Origin: Candidatus Peribacterales bacterium
GTDB lineage: Bacteria; Patescibacteriota; Gracilibacteria; Peribacterales; Peribacteraceae
Assembly (NCBI GenBank): GCA_020058765.1
Contig: JAGVDM010000006.1
Coordinates: 1-64,000, forward strand
Direction of reading: 5' to 3'
Length of the DNA stretch: 64,000 nucleotides
The notes under the pieces are model-generated. The model did not search any database. It worked only from the letters and a program-made list of their open reading frames with translations, and was not told the origin of the DNA. Shown in pieces: positions 6,617-14,313 of this stretch. The first letter of the stretch is position 1. Every line of letters starts with the position of its first letter. A program made the translations under genes and the position numbers.

Positions 6617-7111
6617 CTAGAACGTTCGGCAGGGATCTACGAAGTAATTGATAGGGTATCCCTCGCGCGAGCATGTGGGATACCGACGAGCATCGCTGCA
6701 GATATATGGCTGGCAATTTGCACCCGTGCCGCTCCCTGTCGTGCGGGTGCGCTGCTTCTCTGCAGTTCGGCAAGAATTCTTCTGCGCCGAGTACGCCGTC
6801 TTCGCTGCACTGTATTCCTGCTTATACTGATCGCGTGCACTCTTGCGGCCATCATTAAATGCCTGATCCGCAGCACGACGCATTGCCTTTCGTGCGTTGG
6901 TATCAGATACATTTTTCGCCGCTTCCTTTGCGCGATTGTGCTCCTGTTTCAATCGATCAATTTCCTGATCCCGTACATCCGCAGCTTGATCCACACGCTG
7001 GTCGAATGCACGACGAGCATCTTCGCTGCATACAGATGCAGCCATTAAACTAAGCGGAATCAACAATAAGCCAGCGCCTATGCCAATGATGATGCGTGGT
7101 CGCAGATGCAC
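6617..7111 (-). CDS. Secreted Cys-containing charged helical protein
   Basis: About 164 residues starting from GTG at 7111. A basic N-terminus and a hydrophobic helix (IIIGIGAGLLLIPLSLMAA) form a signal peptide. Then comes a Cys, a long Arg/Asp/Glu/Lys/Ala-rich coiled-coil-like helix (RRAFDQRVDQAADVRDQEID and beyond), a second Cys, and a Cys-rich C-terminal stretch (four Cys in about 30 residues, possibly two disulfides). An in-frame TTG at 7147 coincides with a TTGACA -35 box, so it is unlikely to be the start. It resembles in style the secreted protein at 4050-4487. No known family recognised. Confidence 0.55.
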   Translation of the reverse strand: MHLRPRIIIGIGAGLLLIPLSLMAASVCSEDARRAFDQRVDQAADVRDQEIDRLKQEHNRAKEAAKNVSDTNARKAMRRAADQAFNDGRKSARDQYKQEYSAAKTAYSAQKNSCRTAEKQRTRTTGSGTGANCQPYICSDARRYPTCSREGYPINYFVDPCRTF

Positions 7112-7118
7112 AATAGCG

Positions 7119-7147
7119 CATTCTCCACCTTCTATTGGTGTTGTCAA
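7119..7147 (-). promoter_or_regulatory. Probable promoter for the 6617-7111 gene
   Basis: Minus strand TTGACA (7147-7142), 17-bp spacer, weak -10 AGAATG (7124-7119). The expected transcript start is next to the GTG at 7111, again suggesting a leaderless message. Confidence 0.4.
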
Positions 7148-7206
7148 CTATTCTGTACCACAGGAGTTCTGTGGATCATGCGGCATGAAGCGTGCACACT
7201 GTCGCG

Positions 7207-8310
7207 GTGAAGATCGCGATCATCCATGAATTGCTCACCATGCGCGGCGGCGCGGAGCGCGTCCTGCGCAGTATTGCCGAGATGTTTCCGGAAGCACCGA
7301 TTTATACCCTCCTCTACGACGAGAAGAAGCTTGGCGATTGGTTCCCCAAAGAACGCGTACGCACAAGTACCTTGCAAAGGTACGCGCGGTTTTCTACCAA
7401 TCACCACCTGTACCTGCCCTGGTTCCCGCGAGCAGTACAAGCATGGGACTTTCGTGAGTTCGATGTCGTACTCTCCACGTCATCAGCCTTTGTGCACGGC
7501 ATTCTCACCAACGGCGCTCCAAGGCACCTCTGCTACGTACATTCCCCTGCTCGGTATTTGTGGGATCGTACGCATGACGTACTCGCACAAGCAGGTAAAG
7601 GACTACTTGGGCCGCTGCGCCGTGCCTACTTGGAACGTGTATTCCACAGGTTGCGTATTTGGGATAGTGAGGCAGCAGATCGGCCGGATGCACTCCTTAC
7701 AGCATCGCTGGAAGTGCAACGGCGCGTTGAGCTCTACTGGCGCAGGCCAAGCACCGTGCTGTACCCGCCCATAGATGATCGCTGGCTTACAGCATCACCT
7801 GTGCAAAGCACACGCGAACAGCCGAACTACTTCCTGATTGTTTCCACACTCGCGCGTTACAAGCGCATCGACCTGGCTATTGCCGCATGTACGTCACTCG
7901 GCATACACCTAAAGATTGTAGGAGAAGGACCTGATCGCACCCGACTGGAGCGCATGGCAGGACCAACAGTGGCATTCTACGGACGACGCAACCACGATGA
8001 GCTTGTGGATCTGTACGGTGGCGCGCAGGCAACAATTGTTCCGGGTGAAGAAGACTTTTGCCTTGTTGCACTGGAATCCATGGCATGCGGCACGCCAGTG
8101 ATCGCCTATGGGAAAGGCGGTGTCACCGAAACGGTGATTGAAGGAAAAACCGGCGTGTTCTTTGCGGAGCCGACACCAGAGTCACTATCCGCAGCGCTCT
8201 CATCCTTCAATACACAGAGCTTCAATGCAGATCTCTGCAAAGCACGTGCGGCAGAGTTTTCACAGAAGCGATTTACAGAAGGACTGCGCTCCGCACTCGC
8301 TGCGCTCTAA
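7207..8310 (+). CDS. GT4-family glycosyltransferase
   Basis: A 367-residue retaining glycosyltransferase of GT-B fold. The N-terminal domain starts KIAIIHELLTMRGGAERVL, the usual MRGGAE acceptor-side motif. The C-terminal domain has FLIVSTLARYKRIDLAIAA (nucleotide-sugar side), GEGPDRTRLE, and the ExFCLVALESMACGTPVIAY donor-binding motif of the GT4 family. It probably adds a sugar to a cell-surface polysaccharide or lipid; donor and acceptor cannot be told. GTG at 7207 fits the family N-terminus; GTG at 7192 is an alternative. No other glycan genes are adjacent. It converges on the EamA-like gene. Confidence 0.88.
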   Translation: MKIAIIHELLTMRGGAERVLRSIAEMFPEAPIYTLLYDEKKLGDWFPKERVRTSTLQRYARFSTNHHLYLPWFPRAVQAWDFREFDVVLSTSSAFVHGILTNGAPRHLCYVHSPARYLWDRTHDVLAQAGKGLLGPLRRAYLERVFHRLRIWDSEAADRPDALLTASLEVQRRVELYWRRPSTVLYPPIDDRWLTASPVQSTREQPNYFLIVSTLARYKRIDLAIAACTSLGIHLKIVGEGPDRTRLERMAGPTVAFYGRRNHDELVDLYGGAQATIVPGEEDFCLVALESMACGTPVIAYGKGGVTETVIEGKTGVFFAEPTPESLSAALSSFNTQSFNADLCKARAAEFSQKRFTEGLRSALAAL

Positions 8311-8315
8311 GCGAA

Positions 8316-8364
8316 GGGGGGGGGGTCCGCGCGCCACGGGGGGTGAAGGGGCAAGCGGAGTGGG
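8316..8364 (+). other. G-tract cluster with a run of ten G
   Basis: G-runs at 8316-8325 (10 G), 8338-8343 (6), 8348-8351 (4) and 8362-8364 (3) on the plus strand, just after the glycosyltransferase stop. Spacing would allow an intramolecular G-quadruplex. The G10 homopolymer is also a place where sequencing error or slippage is likely. Confidence 0.6.
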
Positions 8365-8391
8365 AGTTGGCGCGCGGTGCGTTTTCTTTGT

Positions 8392-8422
8392 TTCTTTCTT
8401 TGTCGGGAAGACAAAGAAAGAA
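8392..8422. repeat. Perfect 13-bp inverted repeat between convergent genes
   Basis: TTCTTTCTTTGTC (8392-8404), loop GGGAA, GACAAAGAAAGAA (8410-8422). It lies between the convergent glycosyltransferase and EamA-like genes, so it may stop transcription from both sides, although neither side has a proper T-tract outside the stem. Confidence 0.6.
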
Positions 8423-8425
8423 GTA

Positions 8426-8869
8426 TTAGGCACGTGCCACGATCACACCACCTGCAGCCACCAATACTGCACCCAGCAGGAGTTGGGGCACGTTCACCGT
8501 ACGCCACTCGCTGAAGATCCAGAGTGCGAGCACGACTGCAACAAGCGTGTTCATATTGAAGAGCGGCACCAGCTTGCCAACCGGCACGCCGTAGCGACCA
8601 AGCGCGAGCATGATGCCAATGCTTGCCGTGCACCAAATGATGCCGTACAGCGCTGCATACATTCCCGAACGACCCGAGAGGGTGACATTACCTGGGAACA
8701 CAACAGCAGCAACGAGTGCTGTGCATACAATGCCGACTCCAGCCACGAGCATGGTGGATACCGCACCTGCACCGGACTGTGCGGCGGCCTTTTGGCAAAG
8801 TGCGGAAAGACCAAGGAGCAGCGCCGGAGCAATGCCACCAACAAGGAGACCAATCGTTTGCGATTGCAT
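8426..8869 (-). CDS. Half-size EamA/DMT-like membrane protein
   Basis: 147 residues with about five hydrophobic helices. The last helices read GKLVPLFNMNTLVAVVLALWIFSEWRT and LLLGAVLVAAGGVIVARA, matching the end of a single EamA repeat of drug/metabolite transporters; full-length members carry two such repeats. It may work as a dimer, but the substrate is unknown. It starts 9 bp after the ruvB stop on the same strand, so it is probably cotranscribed with ruvB. Confidence 0.6.
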   Translation of the reverse strand: MQSQTIGLLVGGIAPALLLGLSALCQKAAAQSGAGAVSTMLVAGVGIVCTALVAAVVFPGNVTLSGRSGMYAALYGIIWCTASIGIMLALGRYGVPVGKLVPLFNMNTLVAVVLALWIFSEWRTVNVPQLLLGAVLVAAGGVIVARA

Positions 8870-8878
8870 AAGAGGAGT

Positions 8879-9925
8879 TTAGGAAAAGAGTGCGGATTGC
8901 ATAGTGTCGGGCACGTTGAGCCCAAGCAGTTCATACGCCTGACGTGTGGCCATGCGCCCCTTGGGCGTGCGGTGCAAGTACCCCTGCTGGAGTAGATACG
9001 GCTCGTACACATCTTCGAGTGTGTCTTCTTCCTCGGCGGTAATAGCCGCCAGTGTAGAAAGACCCACCGGTCCCCCGCCGAACTTGTCGACGATGGCCGA
9101 AAGAATGGCTCGATCGGTGCGATCAAGACCGGCTTCATCTATACCGAGCGCATCCAATGTGGATCGCACACGATCCATGGTAATAGTCGATTCACTCTTC
9201 ACCTGTGCAAAGTCGCGCACGGAACGCACGAGCCGGTTCGCAATACGCGGAGTAGCACGGCAGCTACAGGCGATGCGGTCTGCAACACCGCCCGCCAATT
9301 GAATCTGGAGAATTCGCGACGTGCGCTCTACTACCTGCTCCATTTCTTCGCGCGTATAGAAGGAGAGCTTGAACACATGCGGGAAACGATCACGCAGCGG
9401 CGCACTAATGGCACCCGCTTTTGTGGTGGCGCCAACAAGCGTGAACGGCTTGAGCTCAAGCCGCATCGATCGCGCAGTAGGTCCTTTGCCAATCACCAGA
9501 TCGAGGCAGTAGTCCTCCATTGCACTGTAGAGCACCTCCTCTATAGCGGGGCGCATGCGATGAATTTCGTCGATGAAGAGCACATCACCGGATTCAAGAT
9601 TGGTGAGGAGTGAGGCGAGATCACCGGGCTTCTCGATAGCGGGCCCGCTGGTCACGCGCACCTGTGCATTCATTTCCCGACCAATAATGTGTGCGAGTGT
9701 GGTTTTGCCGAGACCCGGTGCTCCATGGAGCAATGTGTGCCCGAGCGGTTCGCTCCTTTTGCGAGCAGCCTCCATATGCACGAGCAGATGGCTCTTTACG
9801 TCGCTCTGCCCAATGTAATCGGCAATCATCCGAGGACGGAGTGTCTGCTCAAACGCATCGCTCTCCCGCGCGGTTTTGGCGGGAGTAACGGCAGTCTGCT
9901 TGCGGGTGTCGCGGGTGATCACCAT
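8879..9925 (-). CDS. ruvB: Holliday junction branch migration ATPase RuvB
   Basis: 348 residues from the ATG at 9925, close to the family norm. It forms the hexameric motor that, with RuvA, drives Holliday junction branch migration. Visible: RPRMIADYIGQSDVK at the N-terminus, Walker A GAPGLGKTT (68-76), Walker B VLFIDEIH (115-122), sensor 1 region LVGATTKAGAISAPLRDRFP with the arginine finger, and the C-terminal winged-helix GGGPVGLSTLAAITAEE and GRMAT motifs. In-frame ATGs at 9943 and further upstream are alternatives. ruvA and ruvC are not in the window. Confidence 0.96.
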   Translation of the reverse strand: MVITRDTRKQTAVTPAKTARESDAFEQTLRPRMIADYIGQSDVKSHLLVHMEAARKRSEPLGHTLLHGAPGLGKTTLAHIIGREMNAQVRVTSGPAIEKPGDLASLLTNLESGDVLFIDEIHRMRPAIEEVLYSAMEDYCLDLVIGKGPTARSMRLELKPFTLVGATTKAGAISAPLRDRFPHVFKLSFYTREEMEQVVERTSRILQIQLAGGVADRIACSCRATPRIANRLVRSVRDFAQVKSESTITMDRVRSTLDALGIDEAGLDRTDRAILSAIVDKFGGGPVGLSTLAAITAEEEDTLEDVYEPYLLQQGYLHRTPKGRMATRQAYELLGLNVPDTMQSALFS

Positions 9926-9983
9926 GTATGCAAAGCATACCATGAAATCCGCCGCGCGCATGGTGCGCGCTGGCGAGAGGGGG

Positions 9984-9989
9984 TACAAT
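9984..9989 (+). promoter_or_regulatory. -10 box upstream of the 10003 gene
   Basis: TACAAT at 9984-9989, 13 bp before the ATG at 10003; no good -35 is visible at 16-18 bp. Expected leader length is about 7 nt. Confidence 0.4.
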
Positions 9990-10002
9990 CGCCGCCAAGC
10001 CC

Positions 10003-10641
10003 ATGCGAACTGCCGCCCTCACCATCGTTATGCTGCTCCTGCTCGTGGGCCTCGGCACCATTGATGCTGTTGTTACGGACGAAACTGGCCCGATTGTGGC
10101 GCTCCTCGGCGGAGAGCCTCCAGCGCCACAGCCAGAACCCGAACCAACAACCACTCCCGAACCCGTCGTTTCTGCAGAACCCACAGAGCAACCATCTGGC
10201 GGCGTACGAAAAGTGGAAGGGCCAGATATAGGCGTGGTACTCGGTCAACTGGGCTTTGAGGGACAAACAATTAGTGAACCGATTTTCCTCTCACGCATTA
10301 TCCCTCCAGAAGACGGCGCCGCAGTCACTGGTGCAGTACTCCTTAAAGACGGAGATCGCGCGGGCGTGCTCGCCTGGGCAGATTCACCCAAGATCAAGCT
10401 CTACTTCCTTGCTCTCAAGGAAGCGCTCCATGAATCATTCACGCCAGAGGTACGTGATCTTGTAGATGAAACACAGCGACGCGATGGCAAACCTACGAGG
10501 AACTTCCTGTCGTTTACAGATCCGGGCATCAGCGAGGAACGTGTTGTGTTCGTGCGCGTGCGAGAGCGTTTGTACGAAGTACACATTGCAAAAGACAAAG
10601 ACGCGCTCATGTACGGGCTGATTGATGCCGTCTCGGAATAG
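10003..10641 (+). CDS. Membrane-anchored or secreted hypothetical protein with Pro-rich linker
   Basis: 212 residues. An N-terminal hydrophobic helix (LTIVMLLLLVGLGTIDAVV) acts as signal or anchor. Next is a Pro/Glu/Thr-rich linker of about 40 residues (PEPEPTTTPEP...), then an extracytoplasmic domain of about 140 residues with no motif I recognise. The linker suggests a domain held away from the membrane. Divergent from ruvB (77 bp apart). It ends 73 bp before rplK. Confidence 0.6.
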   Translation: MRTAALTIVMLLLLVGLGTIDAVVTDETGPIVALLGGEPPAPQPEPEPTTTPEPVVSAEPTEQPSGGVRKVEGPDIGVVLGQLGFEGQTISEPIFLSRIIPPEDGAAVTGAVLLKDGDRAGVLAWADSPKIKLYFLALKEALHESFTPEVRDLVDETQRRDGKPTRNFLSFTDPGISEERVVFVRVRERLYEVHIAKDKDALMYGLIDAVSE

Positions 10642-10714
10642 CCGAGAATTTGCCGCAAACATCGTTGACGATGGCACCGAAGCTCCGTAGAGTGCAGCGG
10701 CATTCTTCGACTAT

Positions 10715-11137
10715 ATGGCCAAGAGAGTGACTAAAGTCATCAAAGCGCAAGCCACTGGAGGCGCGGCTAACCCCGCTCCGCCACTCGGTCCTGTACTCGG
10801 TCAGGCCGGTATTAACATTCAGGAATTCTGCGCGCAGTTCAATGCGAAGACGCAGGATCGCAAAGGTCAGGTGGTACCAGTCGTGATCACGGTCTACGAG
10901 GATCGCTCGTTCAGCTTCGAAATGAAGCAGGCTCCTGCAGCACAAATGATCATCGCCAAGGCGAAGATCCAGAAGGGCAGCGGCGAACCAAACAAGAACA
11001 AAGTCGGCACGATCACCAAGGCGCAAGTACGCGAAATCGCCGAAGCAAAGATGCCCGACTTGAATACAAAGAGCATTGAGAGCGCCATGAACATCATCGC
11101 GGGCACCGCTCGATCGATGGGTGTGAACGTGGAGTAA
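10715..11137 (+). CDS. rplK: 50S ribosomal protein L11
   Basis: 140 residues, normal for L11, which binds the GTPase-associated centre of 23S rRNA. N-terminal [29 protein letters not shown] and the C-terminal RNA-binding domain with KKSG-like [18 protein letters not shown] and a [18 protein letters not shown] ending are all family hallmarks. It is followed not directly by rplA but by a membrane protein gene at 11241. Confidence 0.98.
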   Translation: MAKRVTKVIKAQATGGAANPAPPLGPVLGQAGINIQEFCAQFNAKTQDRKGQVVPVVITVYEDRSFSFEMKQAPAAQMIIAKAKIQKGSGEPNKNKVGTITKAQVREIAEAKMPDLNTKSIESAMNIIAGTARSMGVNVE

Positions 11138-11240
11138 TCGGAAAGCGAACACATCACGCATTCGCGTGTGCGCAACGGCTTTCACATGCCAGATGTATCG
11201 GGAAGACGTAGGCTACGCGTGCCCTTTCCTTCTTTTCATC

Positions 11241-11837
11241 ATGGACGCACAACAATTCCTCTTGGACATGTTCACCTTTATGCAGTCGATTTTCGGACTG
11301 CTCGCAGGGGTGATCGCCCTTGAGCTCGCCGCCTTCCTTCTGCTTGCGCGGCACATTACAGAGAGCCGCAATCCCGATGACGTTGGTCGTGCAATCTTCG
11401 GATACATGATGCTAACAGTCGGCATGTTGCTCATGTCCTTGAGTGCGATTCCCACGCTTATTTCCGTCTTCGGCTCCGCCGGGTTCACTGTAGAAATCTA
11501 CTTCGGCCTCGTGCTGATCTTCGCCATTGGCGGACTCCTATACCTCTGGCACGACTACCGCGTGCGCGAGTTGCCTGCGGATGCCGTACGCCTGCCTAAA
11601 TTGATTTACCACTTCTTCGTGAAGACGATTGGCCAACTTTCGCTGGTACTGGCTGTGCTGTACTTCACTATGTCGCTTGCACTGCAGGGGACAGACACCG
11701 AGGGGTGGTGGAGCATGCCGCTCACGATTCTTCTGTACGGCTTGCTGCTCACGTTCCTCACAATGGAGCCAGCAGTAGCGGCAAAAAAGTCTGTGGTTGC
11801 CACATCTCGCCCACTTGTACGGGGCAAGAAGAAGTAA
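11241..11837 (+). CDS. Unknown six-helix membrane protein between rplK and rplA
   Basis: 198 residues from ATG at 11241 (MDAQQFLLDMF), giving an N-terminus without the implausible upstream extension. About six transmembrane helices, for example SIFGLLAGVIALELAAFLLL (about 13-32) and ILLYGLLLTFLTM near the C-terminus, then a basic tail ending GKKK. No family recognised. Its position inside the usually contiguous rplK-rplA pair is unusual. Probably cotranscribed with both. Confidence 0.6.
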   Translation: MDAQQFLLDMFTFMQSIFGLLAGVIALELAAFLLLARHITESRNPDDVGRAIFGYMMLTVGMLLMSLSAIPTLISVFGSAGFTVEIYFGLVLIFAIGGLLYLWHDYRVRELPADAVRLPKLIYHFFVKTIGQLSLVLAVLYFTMSLALQGTDTEGWWSMPLTILLYGLLLTFLTMEPAVAAKKSVVATSRPLVRGKKK

Positions 11838-11933
11838 GGAATTCCTTTGCGCTGCTTCGCGCTCTCGAGCACACTATGCTCACTTTCGTGGGAGCCTGAT
11901 TCCGGGCGCCTGCACCACGTTCCCCCCTCTCTC

Positions 11934-12638
11934 ATGTCAGACAGCAAAGCTACTCCGTTGTCCCGCGCTCGCGGAAAGAAGTATGCCGAGAAGGCAGCAT
12001 TGGTTGAACAACGAGCGTACCCCATTGAAGAAGCCGCAGAGCTGCTCACCAAAGTGAGCACATCTACATTCGACGCAACAGTAGAAGCACACATCCGCAT
12101 CGCAGCGGATACCACGCAAGCCGATCAGCTCGTGCGCACGACGGTGTCGTTGCCACACGGTTCAGGAAAGTCTGTACGCATCGCTGCATTCGTACCAGAT
12201 GACCTCATTGAAGAAGCGAAGAAGGCAGGTGCAGATCGCGCAGGTTCCGAGGAACTCATTAAGGAGGTAGAGAGCGGCAAAATCGACTTCTCGGTGGCTG
12301 TTGCAGTACCAGAAGTTATGAAGAACCTTGGAAAGATTGCAAAGACGCTGGGTCAGAAAGGACTGATGCCAAACCCGAAGGCGGGAACAGTGACCCAAGA
12401 CATCAAGAAGACTATTGCCGAGCTCAAGAAAGGTCGCATCGAATGCAAAATGGACAAGCAGGGCATCATCCACGTGCCATTCGGCAAAGTGTCCTTCGGC
12501 AGCAGCAAGCTCGCAGAGAACCTCAAGATGCTGCTCGATGCAATTAAGGAAGCAAAGCCATCCGGCATCAAGGGTGCGTACATCGTTTCGGTAACCGTGT
12601 GCCCAACCATGGGGCCTGGCATCAAGCTCGAGTTCTAA
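11934..12638 (+). CDS. rplA: 50S ribosomal protein L1
   Basis: 234 residues, the same length as E. coli L1, which forms the mobile L1 stalk and often represses its own operon. Signatures: the N-terminal RARGKKYAEKAALV helix, VSLPHGSGKSVRIAAF, the LGKIAKTLGQKGLMPNPKAGT motif and PFGKVSFG. ATG at 11934 is chosen by homology (basic N-terminus); the open frame upstream is not L1-like. Confidence 0.98.
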   Translation: MSDSKATPLSRARGKKYAEKAALVEQRAYPIEEAAELLTKVSTSTFDATVEAHIRIAADTTQADQLVRTTVSLPHGSGKSVRIAAFVPDDLIEEAKKAGADRAGSEELIKEVESGKIDFSVAVAVPEVMKNLGKIAKTLGQKGLMPNPKAGTVTQDIKKTIAELKKGRIECKMDKQGIIHVPFGKVSFGSSKLAENLKMLLDAIKEAKPSGIKGAYIVSVTVCPTMGPGIKLEF

Positions 12639-12658
12639 ACCTGTTTTCCTCCTCTCCC

Positions 12659-12871
12659 ATGCACGGTCTCAGCCGCTTCAAAAACAATGCTGCACTCGAC
12701 GAGCTTGTCAGTCGAAAGACTGTTCGTGGCCCAGAAGCTGATCGTCTTCGAATGGAGGCATTGGCTACCGATAGGTCAAATCCCTTGGAAGTGAAGTGCG
12801 TGAGCATGGAAACATCCGACGCACTCCGCCATCTGGTTGCTACAGAGGACAGACAGCAGCAAAAACAGTAG
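12659..12871 (+). CDS. Hypothetical protein, 70 aa
   Basis: A short soluble charged protein (begins MHGLSRFKNNAALDEL, ends in a Gln/Lys-rich tail) starting 20 bp after rplA. No family recognised. The amino-acid composition looks protein-like, and the position right behind rplA favours cotranscription. It converges with the dus gene 9 bp later. Confidence 0.45.
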   Translation: MHGLSRFKNNAALDELVSRKTVRGPEADRLRMEALATDRSNPLEVKCVSMETSDALRHLVATEDRQQQKQ

Positions 12872-12880
12872 CACTCGCTG

Positions 12881-13855
12881 CTAGCCGAGTATCGCTTTTA
12901 CATCGTCGATCGTTTCTACGAGCACCAGTCGTTGACGCATTTCCGATGCGCCATCGAACCCTTTCACGTAGCTTGCGAGGTGCTTTCGCATTTCGAGCAT
13001 GCCCTTGCGCTCCCCTTTCGTACGTACGGCGAGCTCGCAGTGCATCAGGATGAGCGGCACCTTCTCCTCGAACGGAATCGTCTTTACCGATGGCAGTTCC
13101 GGAACGGCGTTGCGATGCAGCGCATCCACGATGTCGCGCATTACCCACGGATTGCCGAACGTGGCTCGACCCACCATAACGCCATCGAGATTGCCGATCT
13201 TCTCCACGGCATCCTGCGCCGAGAAAATATCGCCGTTACCGATCACCGGCACACTCACTGCCTTCTTGAGTTCGTAAATCGGGTCCCAATCGGCCTTGCC
13301 ACCGAATTTGTCGCAGTATCGACGACCGTGAATAGCGAGCGCTTCCGCGCCAGCATCAATCAACCCTTGGCAGAACGGAATGAGCGAATCTTTCGTATCC
13401 CAACCAAGGCGGGTCTTCACGCTCACAGGAATGGACACAGCCTTCTTGGTAGCATACACCAGTTCCTGCGCCAGCTGCGGATTGCGAATGAGCGCGGATC
13501 CATGGCATGACGAGACGACTTTGGCGGCGGGGCACCCCATATTGATATCAATACCGTCAGCCCCCATTTGCTCAATCACCTTTGCAGCCGTTAGAAAGTG
13601 CTCCGGCTCTTTGCCAAACACCTGCACCACGAACGGGCGTTCAACCTCCGAGTCAAAGTTGATCATTTCCATGGTTTTCTTGGCGCCATAATGAATAGCA
13701 TCGGTGCTCAGGAACTCGGTATACACGATCGTTTCTGGCGCTATAGCCTTAATCAACTGACGGTACGACGCATCGGTTACACCAGCCATAGGTGCCAATG
13801 CCACGATTGGTCGCGGAGTGGTCTGCCAACGGAAATTGGAGGAGGATTGCAGCAT
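12881..13855 (-). CDS. dus: tRNA-dihydrouridine synthase (Dus family)
   Basis: 324 residues from ATG at 13855. FMN-dependent reduction of specific uridines in tRNA. Seen: ALAPMAGVTDASYR at the N-terminus, TEFLSTDAI, DINMGCPAAKVVSSCHGSAL with the catalytic Cys, VSVKTRLGW, AIHGRR, VIGNGDIFS, and GVMVGRATFGNPW. A longer frame from TTG at 13894 coincides with a TTGACA -35 box (13894-13889) paired with GACAAT (13872-13867), so the ATG is preferred. The subfamily (DusB-like) cannot be fixed by eye. Confidence 0.95.
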   Translation of the reverse strand: MLQSSSNFRWQTTPRPIVALAPMAGVTDASYRQLIKAIAPETIVYTEFLSTDAIHYGAKKTMEMINFDSEVERPFVVQVFGKEPEHFLTAAKVIEQMGADGIDINMGCPAAKVVSSCHGSALIRNPQLAQELVYATKKAVSIPVSVKTRLGWDTKDSLIPFCQGLIDAGAEALAIHGRRYCDKFGGKADWDPIYELKKAVSVPVIGNGDIFSAQDAVEKIGNLDGVMVGRATFGNPWVMRDIVDALHRNAVPELPSVKTIPFEEKVPLILMHCELAVRTKGERKGMLEMRKHLASYVKGFDGASEMRQRLVLVETIDDVKAILG

Positions 13856-13866
13856 CTCGTTGCGTA

Positions 13867-13894
13867 ATTGTCGCCTCTCCTGGGAAACTGTCAA
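13867..13894 (-). promoter_or_regulatory. Promoter for dus
   Basis: Minus strand TTGACA (13894-13889), 16-bp spacer, GACAAT (13872-13867). Predicted transcript start about 13860, five bases before the ATG at 13855. Confidence 0.6.
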
Positions 13895-13944
13895 CGAAAC
13901 TCCATCGCGCTTTTTGCGCTTCTGGACAACAATAGTGTCCGACT

Positions 13945-14313
13945 ATGCAGGCGCGTTGGCTCGCATTACTGGCATGGACCGTCTCCGTCCTCCCCGTATC
14001 CGCAGGGGCGCAGATGATCTCGCTCTTTGGTGACGATGTGCCTTGCAAAAGCAAATTTCTATCTGGAGAAGTGACAGCAGACTGCGTTCCGCAGTACATC
14101 GCGTACGTCATCCAGCAGGTGTTTTCGTTTACCGGTGCGGTTGCTCTTATTGTCATTATGGTCGGTGGCTTTCAGTACGCGCTCGGCACCGTTGCAGGAG
14201 GCAAGGACAAAGCAAAAGCCACTATCCAGTTCGGGATCGTGGGCATGATCGTCTCTGCACTCGCGTTCTTTATTCTGTCATTCATTATTAACGCAATTGC
14301 AACTGGAGCATGA
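13945..14313 (+). CDS. TrbC/VirB2-like pilin
   Basis: 122 residues with the layout of type IV secretion pilins: signal peptide (to about residue 22, VSAGA-QM), a short loop with two Cys, a first long hydrophobic helix (about 50-75, ALIVIMVGGFQYALG), a short polar loop with GGKDKAKA, and a second hydrophobic helix (about 92-117). Such VirB2-like proteins are common in CPR genomes. Its stop overlaps the start of the AI-2E permease gene (ATGA). Other secretion parts are 4.5 kb downstream (PrgI, TraC N-domain). Confidence 0.7.
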   Translation: MQARWLALLAWTVSVLPVSAGAQMISLFGDDVPCKSKFLSGEVTADCVPQYIAYVIQQVFSFTGAVALIVIMVGGFQYALGTVAGGKDKAKATIQFGIVGMIVSALAFFILSFIINAIATGA

